64,000 nt of DNA, taken from assembly GCA_015061085.1 (NCBI GenBank), contig SUXG01000003.1:48939-112938 (forward strand), given 5' to 3'. Positions 29,577 through 37,584 of the stretch are shown here, piece after piece. The position numbers and the translations under genes were made by a program. The notes under the pieces are model-generated. The model saw nothing but the letters and a program-made list of their open reading frames with translations, ran no database searches and had not been told where the DNA came from. The number at the start of each line of letters is the position of its first letter. Positions within the stretch are counted from its first letter, which is position 1. This DNA comes from Bacteroidales bacterium. Lineage in GTDB: Bacteria > Bacteroidota > Bacteroidia > Bacteroidales > Muribaculaceae.

Positions 29577-31279
29577 TTTGATTTCACACTATCCATCTTA
29601 ATAACTCTGCAACCTTTGAGACTCTTATGATTCTTTTCAAATCTATAGAACCACGCTGTATCTGAATTGCATATTTCATTTTCTCGCATCTCCTGACTGA
29701 CAATCACCGGTATTTCTTGCAATTCATAGACTCTTTCAAGCCTTCCACTCTGACCATTCAGCTTATTAAACCATCGGCGCAACGAGAAAAACAAGTTTAT
29801 ATTACCGTCGGTTTCTCCATCATCAGGGTCGCCAAATGTGATATTAAAAACTCTTTGTTCCTTAGTCAATCGACTTGGACTGTAATACCATGGATAAAGT
29901 CCTCTCAAAATATTCCGACCTTCGACTTTGGGCAACTTATCAAACGGAGTATCCGAGTAATATGAAGGATAAATAACGGGCTCTCCTCCTTTACGCAGAC
30001 GACATTTCTCTTTGAAAGGATAATCTTCTTTGACCCCGATTGGGATATTCATCATATAAATTGGCAAATCACCTCGTTCATAGACCGACTCGCATATAAA
30101 ATTCGTTTCTGAAGATTCCAATATTTCGGCACACCTTTCAGTCTGTTCTGTCATACACTTCTGCATCACCACAATCTTATAGAAGAAAAGCATCAGTAGC
30201 AGAGTTATAACAGCCCACACAACACCTTTCGTATACGATATTCCCAACAAATTACGATACCATTTTAAATCGGAAATCAGTTTTATTATCAGCAAAATCG
30301 CAAACATATATGCCATCCACCATGCCCTGTCGAATGTGGATGTCACAACACTTAACGACATGCTTACTATTATGACCGTCAGATAAAAAGCGTTATAGAC
30401 AGACCACTTTCTTAACCACTCACTACCACTTTTCGATGCCTTAATTACTACAGACAACAACAATAGCCACATCGGAATCGATCCTATTGTGTAAGCATAC
30501 AAATAGTCACTCCACATCGCCGTATCCCAAGGATTTTCAAGCCGATGCCATAATCCCGGAGACACAACAAAAGCCAAACACCCTACGCAATAACACACCC
30601 TTGGGAACACACTCTCAATATTGCGTTTTTTCCTATCAATCGTTAGCTCAATCAAAAATCCCAATGCTATCGGCAATGCAAATCCCTCGTGCATCATTGA
30701 TGCAATCAATGCCAATACCGATAACGACAACACTGTCGCCTTTGATGAAATCCTAATCCTCAACAATGAAATAAACGACAGATTTATTGCCGCCGACCAA
30801 ACATAATTAAAGAAATAAGCATTCGACGAATAAACCCTGCTCCATGGGAGGACCAGCCATGTCAACACTATCACACTCACCGTCAACAACGGAGATTTCC
30901 ACCAATCATCGCTGACAAGTGTCAGAAAAGACAATAACATCAGTGCATAAGCCAACGCATGCAACACATCGACCAACCACGTCGGGAACAGATTTGAGAT
31001 AATCAAAAATTTATCTGCTAAGCGAGAGTTAAAAATCATATAATGGTTGATTATCGACTCTCTGACATCATCAACATCGTAAACTTTGCGACTTTCAAAC
31101 TTCTCAAACTCCGAAAAATTTAACGCATGGTCATCATGAACTAATGGAACAACATGCCTGAAATAATGATCGTCTTGAAAATCGCATGATGCCATCATCC
31201 ACAACATCACACCGATCACTGCCACTGCAACCGATGCAACCGACAACCCTATTGACATCATTATTTCCTTACGATTCAT
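29573..31279 (-). CDS. Multi-pass membrane protein, tandem paralogue 2 (DUF6056-like)
   Basis: Paralogue of the next gene, about 568 residues, with matching segments NYVWSAAINLSFI, SMMHEGFALPI and a similar soluble tail. I prefer the ATG at 31279 (MNRKEIMM): a TAACTTTG -7 box at 31315-31308 would place the transcript start at about 31301, leaving almost no leader for the ATG at 31300, and the 31279 start aligns with the paralogue's. Likely envelope or glycan related, given the adjacent glycosyltransferase. Confidence 0.7.
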   Translation of the reverse strand: MNRKEIMMSIGLSVASVAVAVIGVMLWMMASCDFQDDHYFRHVVPLVHDDHALNFSEFEKFESRKVYDVDDVRESIINHYMIFNSRLADKFLIISNLFPTWLVDVLHALAYALMLLSFLTLVSDDWWKSPLLTVSVIVLTWLVLPWSRVYSSNAYFFNYVWSAAINLSFISLLRIRISSKATVLSLSVLALIASMMHEGFALPIALGFLIELTIDRKKRNIESVFPRVCYCVGCLAFVVSPGLWHRLENPWDTAMWSDYLYAYTIGSIPMWLLLLSVVIKASKSGSEWLRKWSVYNAFYLTVIIVSMSLSVVTSTFDRAWWMAYMFAILLIIKLISDLKWYRNLLGISYTKGVVWAVITLLLMLFFYKIVVMQKCMTEQTERCAEILESSETNFICESVYERGDLPIYMMNIPIGVKEDYPFKEKCRLRKGGEPVIYPSYYSDTPFDKLPKVEGRNILRGLYPWYYSPSRLTKEQRVFNITFGDPDDGETDGNINLFFSLRRWFNKLNGQSGRLERVYELQEIPVIVSQEMRENEICNSDTAWFYRFEKNHKSLKGCRVIKMDSVKSK

Positions 31280-31512
31280 ATTACGACACTCATTCGACAT
31301 AACACTGCAAAGTTAGCAAAAAACAAGTGATTTAATACTATCTCAGTTATAACAACATTTATCACGTCAAAGCAGACACAACAACTATCACACTGTGTTA
31401 CAACCACTTAAATCACCTCAACACAATTCACAGCCTATTGATTTAAATTCTGCTTACACACTCATTCACTTATTTAGAATCATTTTAAATTAAGCTCATT
31501 TAATACTCAAAC

Positions 31513-31544
31513 GTTGGTCAAATCAAATATTCAGCGTAAATTTG
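31513..31544 (+). promoter_or_regulatory. Ferredoxin promoter
   Basis: TAAATTTG (31537-31544) is an exact -7 box. Twenty nt upstream GTTG (31513-31516) matches TTTG at three of four positions. The leader is about 45 nt. The rest of the 294-nt divergent gap is AT-rich and shows nothing further. Confidence 0.6.
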
Positions 31545-31594
31545 CATTAAGAATACAATAATTAATAACTAATAACTTTAATAAATTTACAACT

Positions 31595-31762
31595 ATGGCT
31601 TACGTAATTGGAGATGCTTGTGTTGCATGTGGCACTTGCCAATCAGCTTGCCCTGTAGAGGCTATTTCAGAAGGTGATATCTACAAAATCGATCCTGATA
31701 CTTGTATCAGCTGCGGTAGCTGTGCATCAGTTTGCCCAAGCGACGCTATCACAGAAGGTTAA
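31595..31762 (+). CDS. Small 2[4Fe-4S] ferredoxin
   Basis: A 55-residue protein with two complete cluster motifs, CVACGTCQSACP and CISCGSCASVCP, as in clostridial-type ferredoxins. It should carry low-potential electrons between cytoplasmic oxidoreductases such as PFOR and hydrogenase. It is short enough to be missed by length-filtered gene calls. Its last nine codons, stop and terminator are repeated 4.4 kb downstream. Confidence 0.95.
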   Translation: MAYVIGDACVACGTCQSACPVEAISEGDIYKIDPDTCISCGSCASVCPSDAITEG

Positions 31763-31818
31763 TCTCTGTTATAGAAAAAGACAAAGGCGGAATCCATTGG
31801 ATTTCCGCCTTATTTTTT
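31731..31818. repeat. 88-bp direct repeat, copy 1 (ferredoxin 3' end and terminator)
   Basis: Eighty-eight bases match 36130-36217 with a single mismatch (T versus C in the terminator loop). The copy spans the ferredoxin codons for CPSDAITEG, its stop and its terminator. The start-to-start distance is 4399 bp. Confidence 0.97.
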
Positions 31819-31819
31819 T
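31782..31819 (+). terminator. Ferredoxin terminator
   Basis: Stem AAGGCGGA-ATCC / GGAT-TTCCGCCTT with a short loop and seven T residues, 20 nt past the stop. The 251 nt beyond it up to the next terminator contain no gene. Confidence 0.88.
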
Positions 31820-32002
31820 GCAGTTTACACCGAGGAAAGGATTACAAACATCCTGATATACTTTCATAACATTTCAAACGTGGTCGAACAATTCTTGGAT
31901 TAATCTCCTCTTATAATTTTCTAAATTCTTGACAGCACTTAGAAATCATGATAGTAAACATAATCAGTGTCATCCGCAATTATAAGGTTGCGTTGTTTCC
32001 AT

Positions 32003-32044
32003 AAAAAAGGATGTTGCAGTATCGCCATGGAACAGCAACATCCT
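32003..32044 (-). terminator. Terminator of the inserted operon
   Basis: Minus-strand 10-bp stem (AGGATGTTGC / GCAACATCCT) with a 17-nt loop and a TTTTTTAT tail, 27 nt past the last gene of the four-gene operon. The gap 31820-32002 holds no recognisable feature. Confidence 0.85.
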
Positions 32045-32070
32045 CTATGAATAACAGACACTAATTATCT

Positions 32071-32679
32071 TTATTTCAGATACGGATTACTTGGATATCT
32101 ATTTCTTAATTCAGTGATCATAGACTTAATTAAACTGCTACTTTTGAGTAATGGATCTGAAACAGCTTCAGATTTAACAACTATTGAACCTCCATCAAAT
32201 TCAATTTTTTTAATATTTTTAGATATTAAAATTGAAATATTTCTGCTATTTCGTTCTTTTGATTTTACAGAAGATTCTCCCGGTTGTTTAAATTCTGCTA
32301 TTACAATATCAAGACATACAGGGTCAAACCCGCCATATCCTTTTCTTATCGAAGCAGAAGCAGAAAGCTTTGTATTATCCTCAAAAATTAGGGTGATAGG
32401 TGTTTCTCTTTTTTTAAGCAACTTATCACTCCTATCCTGGTCAGAATAATCCTCAAAAATAATACCTAATAAAGGAAGATGCTCATTACTTTCAAAACGA
32501 CCACATACTATCATATTGCCGGTAACAAAACTATTTTCCAAATTTTCAATAACAAAAAACTTAGATGTCATAACATAGTCAATTCTGTTTTTTGTATCTT
32601 TCGTATATTCAATAGGGACTTGAGCATATGTTGTAGCAACGCTCATAACTAAAAAGATAAAAGAAATAATTTTTTTCAT
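32071..32679 (-). CDS. Exported protein of unknown function
   Basis: A 202-residue protein with signal peptide MKKIISFIFLVMSVATTYAQ and no lipobox. The mature part is a mixed alpha/beta sequence with a recurrent DKLLKKRETPITLIFED-type strand pattern. I do not recognise a family. It is the last gene of the four-gene operon bounded by the 88-bp repeats, 70 nt after the T9SS cargo gene. Confidence 0.75.
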   Translation of the reverse strand: MKKIISFIFLVMSVATTYAQVPIEYTKDTKNRIDYVMTSKFFVIENLENSFVTGNMIVCGRFESNEHLPLLGIIFEDYSDQDRSDKLLKKRETPITLIFEDNTKLSASASIRKGYGGFDPVCLDIVIAEFKQPGESSVKSKERNSRNISILISKNIKKIEFDGGSIVVKSEAVSDPLLKSSSLIKSMITELRNRYPSNPYLK

Positions 32680-32749
32680 GTTAGTAAATGTATTAGATGT
32701 TAAAAACTGTGAGGATATAAATATATGAATATGTATTTAGCATAAAATA

Positions 32750-33757
32750 CTAATCTACAATTAGCTTAGCTGTTTCATAAGTATTTCCTGCACTTTTAAA
32801 AGAGACGATGTATAGTCCGGAAGAAAAATTATTGGTAGGAATTTGAATTGAATTCATTCCTGATGCAATACTTTTAGAATAGATTGTTTTGCCGTTAATA
32901 TCTGTAACAAATAGCATTCCATCAGATTCTTTAGTATATTCTCCGAGGTCAATAGTTACCATTGTGTTTTTTCGAGCAAATGAGGGCAACAATTTTAAGG
33001 AACCCGGGGTTTCAACTTTTTTTATGCTGACATTAGAAGCTTCGCGCTTGAGTAAATAAAATGTGCTTGTAGATCCTTCGTCATCAAAACTTGAGAATAC
33101 AAGATAGGTTTTATCTTCCCACAATACAACTTTGCATCTAATATCATCATATTCACGATTAAAATCAATACTAAATATAACATTTTCATTTTCTGACCTG
33201 ACTTCAATACCCGTAAAATAGCAATGCCCGTATATATATACATCTTCAATAGGACCGGTTACACCATCACGTTCTTCTACACGTTCTTCTTCCAACCTAT
33301 ATTTAGGTACAATATATTCGTATTTTTCGTCATCATTAAATAGATTTTGTGTTAATAATATTGGTGCATCAGAATAATGAGAGATATCTTTTCTCATATC
33401 TAAAAATTCAATATCTACCCAATGAATAGGCTGAAAGTATTCACTTTGGACAATAAGTGGAGCATTCCATGAAGATGTTAAATCTGCGTGTTGATGTTGG
33501 TATGACAAATATTTATCAGGATTGTAGTTAAATGATGCAATTTCTGACAATTCATGGTCATATACCTTGATAAAGTCGATTTCGAGGGTTTCACTATAAC
33601 TCCAGTTTGATGTATGAATTTTGGGTTTGGAATCGCACGTGAATATACCTGGAATAACACATAATTCATCATTTTCGTATACCTCTATAATAGTTTGAGC
33701 ATCAATTTGAATAGGGTTTAATAGCAATAACGCTGACAGAAATTTGATAATTTTCAT
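32750..33757 (-). CDS. T9SS type-A sorting-domain protein, function unknown
   Basis: A 335-residue exported protein (signal MKIIKFLSALLLLNPIQIDA). The C-terminal 80 residues form a type-A T9SS sorting domain: LFVTDINGKTIYSKSIASG..., NNFSSGLYIVSFKSAGNTYETAKLIVD. The N-terminal 250 residues are beta-rich with no motif I recognise. It is third of four genes in the inserted operon, after a lipoprotein gene that ends 19 nt upstream. Confidence 0.8.
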   Translation of the reverse strand: MKIIKFLSALLLLNPIQIDAQTIIEVYENDELCVIPGIFTCDSKPKIHTSNWSYSETLEIDFIKVYDHELSEIASFNYNPDKYLSYQHQHADLTSSWNAPLIVQSEYFQPIHWVDIEFLDMRKDISHYSDAPILLTQNLFNDDEKYEYIVPKYRLEEERVEERDGVTGPIEDVYIYGHCYFTGIEVRSENENVIFSIDFNREYDDIRCKVVLWEDKTYLVFSSFDDEGSTSTFYLLKREASNVSIKKVETPGSLKLLPSFARKNTMVTIDLGEYTKESDGMLFVTDINGKTIYSKSIASGMNSIQIPTNNFSSGLYIVSFKSAGNTYETAKLIVD

Positions 33758-33776
33758 GATAAAAGTAATTTTAAGT

Positions 33777-34769
33777 TTATTTTGTTGCTGTAATTTTTAG
33801 TGTATAAATGTCGCCATCGATATCAACTCGAGGATGAATGTAGATAGCTTTTTTATTTTTGTCTATTTTGATAGTTGCTTTTGATATATCATTATGGGTT
33901 AATGTAAACGTATTACCGGAACCCTTTTTAATGTTATAAACACTGGTTTCACTAAAAAATTCCAAACCATCAGATTCAATAATACTTACCTCGACAGAAC
34001 TATTGTCGATACGCGTAATTTTTATTACAATATCCTTATAAGATTCGATTAATCGTTCTCCTAACATTAGAGTACCTGACCCAATATACGAACCCTCAAT
34101 AGCGGTGCTGTAGTCTTTAAATGATTTTGATGATTTGCTTGAAGATGATTTTTTACTCTTGTCCTTTTGTGAAGTTTTATCTACTGCATGCTTGGCTGAT
34201 TTTGTTGCCTTTTCTTTTTCAGGGCTTACGGTTATTAATTGTGGCTGCGTAAAGGTAATATCTTGATTTGTAGTCTGTTGCGAAAGGTATTTAAACCCAT
34301 ATTTGTGATCTATTTGCTGTAATCTAGAATCTACCGGCATACCTATGGCTACCCCAGCCAATGTTGTTCCCATCCCAATCGCTAACACAATTCCCCACGG
34401 ATCATCACCTCCTGTTGCAAGTAATCCAATAGTACTGGGTATTACAATTCCAAGTCCTATTCCGGAGAGTGCATATCCGACTACACGAGCCATTTTTTCT
34501 CCGGTGTAATTTTCATTTTTATAATCTAATGCAAATGGGATATAATTGTCAGAACCTTCTGTTTTAGATAGTAAATAGGCATAATAAGCATCACTTTCCA
34601 GTATTACTTCAGTGTGTCCTGAATTACTTATTGTTCCGACTTTTGCCTTTGACGGTGTATAAATTTCTGTCCCTGCCAATCCCGAAATCTGTATTTTTTG
34701 CGTAGTAGAACAAGATGTAAGCAAGGAGAATGATAGAATGATTGACGTTAATTTATATGTAAGTTTCAT
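33777..34769 (-). CDS. Lipoprotein with glycine-zipper segment
   Basis: A 330-residue lipoprotein (lipobox LLTSC, C20). A short beta-rich N-terminal part leads to two Gly-rich hydrophobic stretches (about 93-150: GYALSGIGLGIVIPS, GIVLAIGMGTTLAGVAIG), a Lys/Ser-rich linker (about 190-215) and a beta-rich C-terminal domain. The glycine zipper suggests membrane association or oligomer formation. No family is recognised. It starts 11 nt after the first gene of the operon. Confidence 0.78.
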   Translation of the reverse strand: MKLTYKLTSIILSFSLLTSCSTTQKIQISGLAGTEIYTPSKAKVGTISNSGHTEVILESDAYYAYLLSKTEGSDNYIPFALDYKNENYTGEKMARVVGYALSGIGLGIVIPSTIGLLATGGDDPWGIVLAIGMGTTLAGVAIGMPVDSRLQQIDHKYGFKYLSQQTTNQDITFTQPQLITVSPEKEKATKSAKHAVDKTSQKDKSKKSSSSKSSKSFKDYSTAIEGSYIGSGTLMLGERLIESYKDIVIKITRIDNSSVEVSIIESDGLEFFSETSVYNIKKGSGNTFTLTHNDISKATIKIDKNKKAIYIHPRVDIDGDIYTLKITATK

Positions 34770-34780
34770 AATATAGATAA

Positions 34781-35734
34781 TTATCTGTAATCGAATAATA
34801 AGCCTTGTGTCTCTGTGTCATAAATATTGCCTTTTGCGGGGATTGTGTGTAAAAAATGCAAAACCCACCATGTCTCATTGATAGCATCAGGCTTATTTAT
34901 ATAAATTTGCCTAAGAGCATCATTTACTTTTCCTTTTTCTTTTACATATTCAATCATTTGAGTATTGACATAAAAATCTGTAACAATTTTGTCAAATGTT
35001 TCACCATTATCTAAAGAATATGAGATGCATACACTAAATTGCAGAAGAGATTCCTTTCTGCAACTCGCGCTAAAATTGGAATATTCAGGTTTAGGAGTTA
35101 CATTTTGAATATTTTGAGTAGATGCATTAGAAATTAACCAACTATTAAGAGATGATTCCGTGTAAGATCTTTCAAAACCCACTTTAGATATTTTAAACGA
35201 TTTAGACATAGCTCCTTGACTACGTGGAGATAATGATATGCGAGGTTGGTCTGCAAAATAGGTAGTATTAGTGGTTGAAGTGCCGGAAGTACCCGAACCA
35301 CCGACATTTATACCGCCCAATGCTGTTCCTAATGGTCCTCCTATTCCAAACGCGCTTCCTATAGCCCCCAAATTAATTGAAGCTCCTTTTGTCTCCGACG
35401 ATATATCAGTCGTCGATGTTGTCTTGACTGTAGGGTCATAGTATGATCTAGATGTACCTGTAATATCTACGAAAAAAGACATTGTTTGGTCGATAATCAT
35501 AATTTCGTCAGTTTTGTTTACTACTATCGGCGTAATTCTTCCTTCTTTGGAAATAGAATATAAAACAGCAATTTTAGCATCTTGTGGTATTTTGCCACGA
35601 TAGTTGTCTGTCCTGACAGATTGATAAGCAACACCAATAGTGCTTAATTTTCCCTTGGAGGAACAAGATGTTGCCACTACACAAATCAATAGTAAAAGTA
35701 GCAACCATTGAACCTTTAACAATTTCTTTAGCAT
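34781..35734 (-). CDS. Lipoprotein with Gly/Ser/Thr-rich core, first gene of the inserted operon
   Basis: A 317-residue lipoprotein (lipobox VATSC, C24). It contains a Gly/Thr/Ser-rich central region (about 110-165) with GAIGSAFGIGGPLGTALGG, flanked by beta-rich segments. No known family is recognised. It is preceded by the structured RNA at 35.8-36.1 kb, whose 3' end lies about 46 nt before this ATG. Confidence 0.78.
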   Translation of the reverse strand: MLKKLLKVQWLLLLLLICVVATSCSSKGKLSTIGVAYQSVRTDNYRGKIPQDAKIAVLYSISKEGRITPIVVNKTDEIMIIDQTMSFFVDITGTSRSYYDPTVKTTSTTDISSETKGASINLGAIGSAFGIGGPLGTALGGINVGGSGTSGTSTTNTTYFADQPRISLSPRSQGAMSKSFKISKVGFERSYTESSLNSWLISNASTQNIQNVTPKPEYSNFSASCRKESLLQFSVCISYSLDNGETFDKIVTDFYVNTQMIEYVKEKGKVNDALRQIYINKPDAINETWWVLHFLHTIPAKGNIYDTETQGLLFDYR

Positions 35735-35779
35735 ATGAGAATAACAACCCTATAGCCTCCCCTGATTAGGTTTTTTAAT

Positions 35780-36077
35780 TATAAATAAAAGGCATGGGAG
35801 TCTGTATCATTCGCTCATCTCGGTCTCAGGGTCTTCGCTGCCCACCTATCAAGATAAGCAACTCAGCCAACCCACGCCAAGATGTATATATACACAACAC
35901 CGCTTTGTCGTTGAAAGACAAAGTTTAAGATGTTTTGTTATTACACCAACATGGGCGCTTATGTTGCCTCTTCTTCCGATAGGTTCAAAAGATTGCGAAG
36001 TTTTTGAGACCGAAAGAATACGTCAAATAAACGCCTTTTTTTAAAAATTTGCTCACAAACCCCTCCGGGTTATTTAG
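35780..36077 (-). ncRNA. Structured RNA A (leader or independent ncRNA)
   Basis: Minus-strand element, about 298 nt, sharing a fold with RNA B at 41 kb. Helices: P1a 36013-36006/35827-35820 (8 bp), P1b 36000-35995/35838-35833 (6 bp), P2 35984-35978/35850-35844 (7 bp), P3 35969-35963/35862-35856 (7 bp), P4 35958-35954/35878-35874 (5 bp), plus an apical hairpin 35923-35917/35909-35903. The motif GGCGTGGGTTGGCTG is at 35878-35864. A weaker end-closing pair, 36076-36070/35788-35782, precedes a U-rich tail. I do not recognise it as 6S, SRP, RNase P or tmRNA. Confidence 0.72.
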
Positions 36078-36083
36078 CAATTG

Positions 36084-36114
36084 CAAAATTAAATAATTAT
36101 TTTAACGCCACAAA
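36084..36114 (-). promoter_or_regulatory. Promoter of RNA A and the lipoprotein operon
   Basis: Minus strand TTTG (36114-36111), 19 nt, TAATTTTG (36091-36084): exact consensus. The expected start is near 36077, 64 nt before helix P1a. It lies 15 nt inside the second 88-bp repeat, so it belongs to the inserted segment. Confidence 0.78.
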
Positions 36115-36129
36115 AAAATAGATAAAATA

Positions 36130-36217
36130 TTTGCCCAAGCGACGCTATCACAGAAGGTTAATCTCTGTTATAGAAAAAGACAAAGGCGGAATCCATCGGA
36201 TTTCCGCCTTATTTTTT
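36130..36217. repeat. 88-bp direct repeat, copy 2 (orphan ferredoxin tail)
   Basis: Second copy of 31731-31818, 87/88 identical. Here there is no ferredoxin gene in front of it, so it is a leftover of a duplication or insertion event. Its hairpin (36181-36217) can also serve, on the minus strand, as terminator for the gene ending at 36238. A 62-codon open frame starting inside it is not a gene. Confidence 0.95.
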
Positions 36218-36237
36218 ATTCTTTTATTCTATCATAA

Positions 36238-37335
36238 TTATAGTCGTGAAAGTTTTGACGAGAGGTCAGAGAATGATACAGCCTGGTCAACGAGTTCTCC
36301 TTTTGCATTATATATATAGACTGCCGGAAGAGTTTGCACATTATATTTTATCACATAATCCGAACGCTCGCCCGCAGGGTCATACACCACTGTCCAAGGC
36401 AAATTCACTGCAGCATTTTTCCATGCCAACTGATCAAAGTCAAGGCATACGTGATAAATATTTATTCTACCCTTATTTGCTTCATAAATTTTTGCAATCT
36501 CAATGTTATGGGCAGGACTTTTCTCATCTGTAAGAAGCGAGAAAACGACTGCCGTAGGCTTACCCTGCTTCAACATATCCGATAACTTACGGCTTTCTCC
36601 GTTGACATCTTTCAAATCAATATCAATAGATGATATTTCTTCTGCTTCTATTACATTCTGACGGCCACTCTCGCTGTTTACTTTTTTTCGTCCTTCGACA
36701 GCTATCATTTCCAACAATGATGTACGAGGGTCGTTCGGTCGATAATGTTTGTAAGCGGTAGCCACTGCTGCATAGATTTTTATATCGAAAGCATCTGTAG
36801 GGTCAAACAGATATTTTCCATCAATGGTCTTATTAAGCACATGATAGCACAATATGCTCGCTTTACCATCGCGAATTATTTCGTTATATACTTTTCTTTT
36901 AAATTCATTGACAGCAGCCACATCATCAAAATCAAGCATACTGAGTTGCTTTTCGAAATTCATTAATGCCACAGCATTATCCGAACCGGACAATTCATAG
37001 TCCGTATCAAATTTTTCGACCGGCGCATTAAGAGTCAAATTCTCCAAACTATCGATTGGGAAATAGACATATTTATCATCCATTCTCAAGCGATACACTT
37101 CAGGTGCAGTCGGAGCTTCAAACGAGATTGTGAAATCCCCGTTGGATTTTGTTTTTGCCGAATCTAATGCAATCCATTGACCATTAAACCCTCTTTCAAG
37201 GACTAACGTCTTACTATCTGCACCATCTATCTGTCCTGACAGTTTAAAATCATTATTACTGCATGACACCAACACACCACCTAATGCGACCGTTATAACT
37301 GCAATTGCAACAGTTTTTCTTACTGACAATTTCAT
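36238..37335 (-). CDS. DUF4369/thioredoxin-fold lipoprotein lacking CxxC
   Basis: A 365-residue lipoprotein (lipobox VLVSC, C25). Residues about 30-120 are a DUF4369 module (LSGQIDGADSKTLVLERG). The C-terminal half follows the TlpA/AhpC thioredoxin pattern with VVFSLLTDEKSPAHN at the site where a CxxC should be and the cis-Pro loop VQTLPAVYIYN. With no catalytic cysteine it is probably not a redox enzyme but a binding or structural derivative. It is convergent with the repeat and divergent from pnp. Confidence 0.78.
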   Translation of the reverse strand: MKLSVRKTVAIAVITVALGGVLVSCSNNDFKLSGQIDGADSKTLVLERGFNGQWIALDSAKTKSNGDFTISFEAPTAPEVYRLRMDDKYVYFPIDSLENLTLNAPVEKFDTDYELSGSDNAVALMNFEKQLSMLDFDDVAAVNEFKRKVYNEIIRDGKASILCYHVLNKTIDGKYLFDPTDAFDIKIYAAVATAYKHYRPNDPRTSLLEMIAVEGRKKVNSESGRQNVIEAEEISSIDIDLKDVNGESRKLSDMLKQGKPTAVVFSLLTDEKSPAHNIEIAKIYEANKGRINIYHVCLDFDQLAWKNAAVNLPWTVVYDPAGERSDYVIKYNVQTLPAVYIYNAKGELVDQAVSFSDLSSKLSRL

Positions 37336-37494
37336 ATCTTATACTAAATTTATCGCAAAGTTAATGATTTTAGACGATTATACATAGTTTTTTCAAAATA
37401 TAAGGACTTTTTGGGGTTCAAAGCAGCTTTGCTACCTCTATTCACACCACAAATAATATTAATATCATTTGAAATCCGAGTTGTTGCAAATAAA

Positions 37495-37526
37495 TTTGTC
37501 ATTTCGGCTATTTTTGAGTATCTTTG
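37495..37526 (+). promoter_or_regulatory. pnp promoter
   Basis: TTTG (37495-37498), 20 nt, TATCTTTG (37519-37526): exact consensus. Leader about 52 nt. A -7-like TAACTTTG on the opposite strand (37363-37356) probably serves the divergent lipoprotein gene. Confidence 0.78.
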
Positions 37527-37584
37527 CGAAAATTTACGGGAATGACACTTTTCCCAATAGACGCAAAAGAAAACAATAAAAATT

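Noticed and set aside
36131..36319. A 62-codon plus-strand open frame after the lipoprotein operon
   Set aside because: It starts within the duplicated ferredoxin tail and reads through a terminator into the antisense of the next gene.
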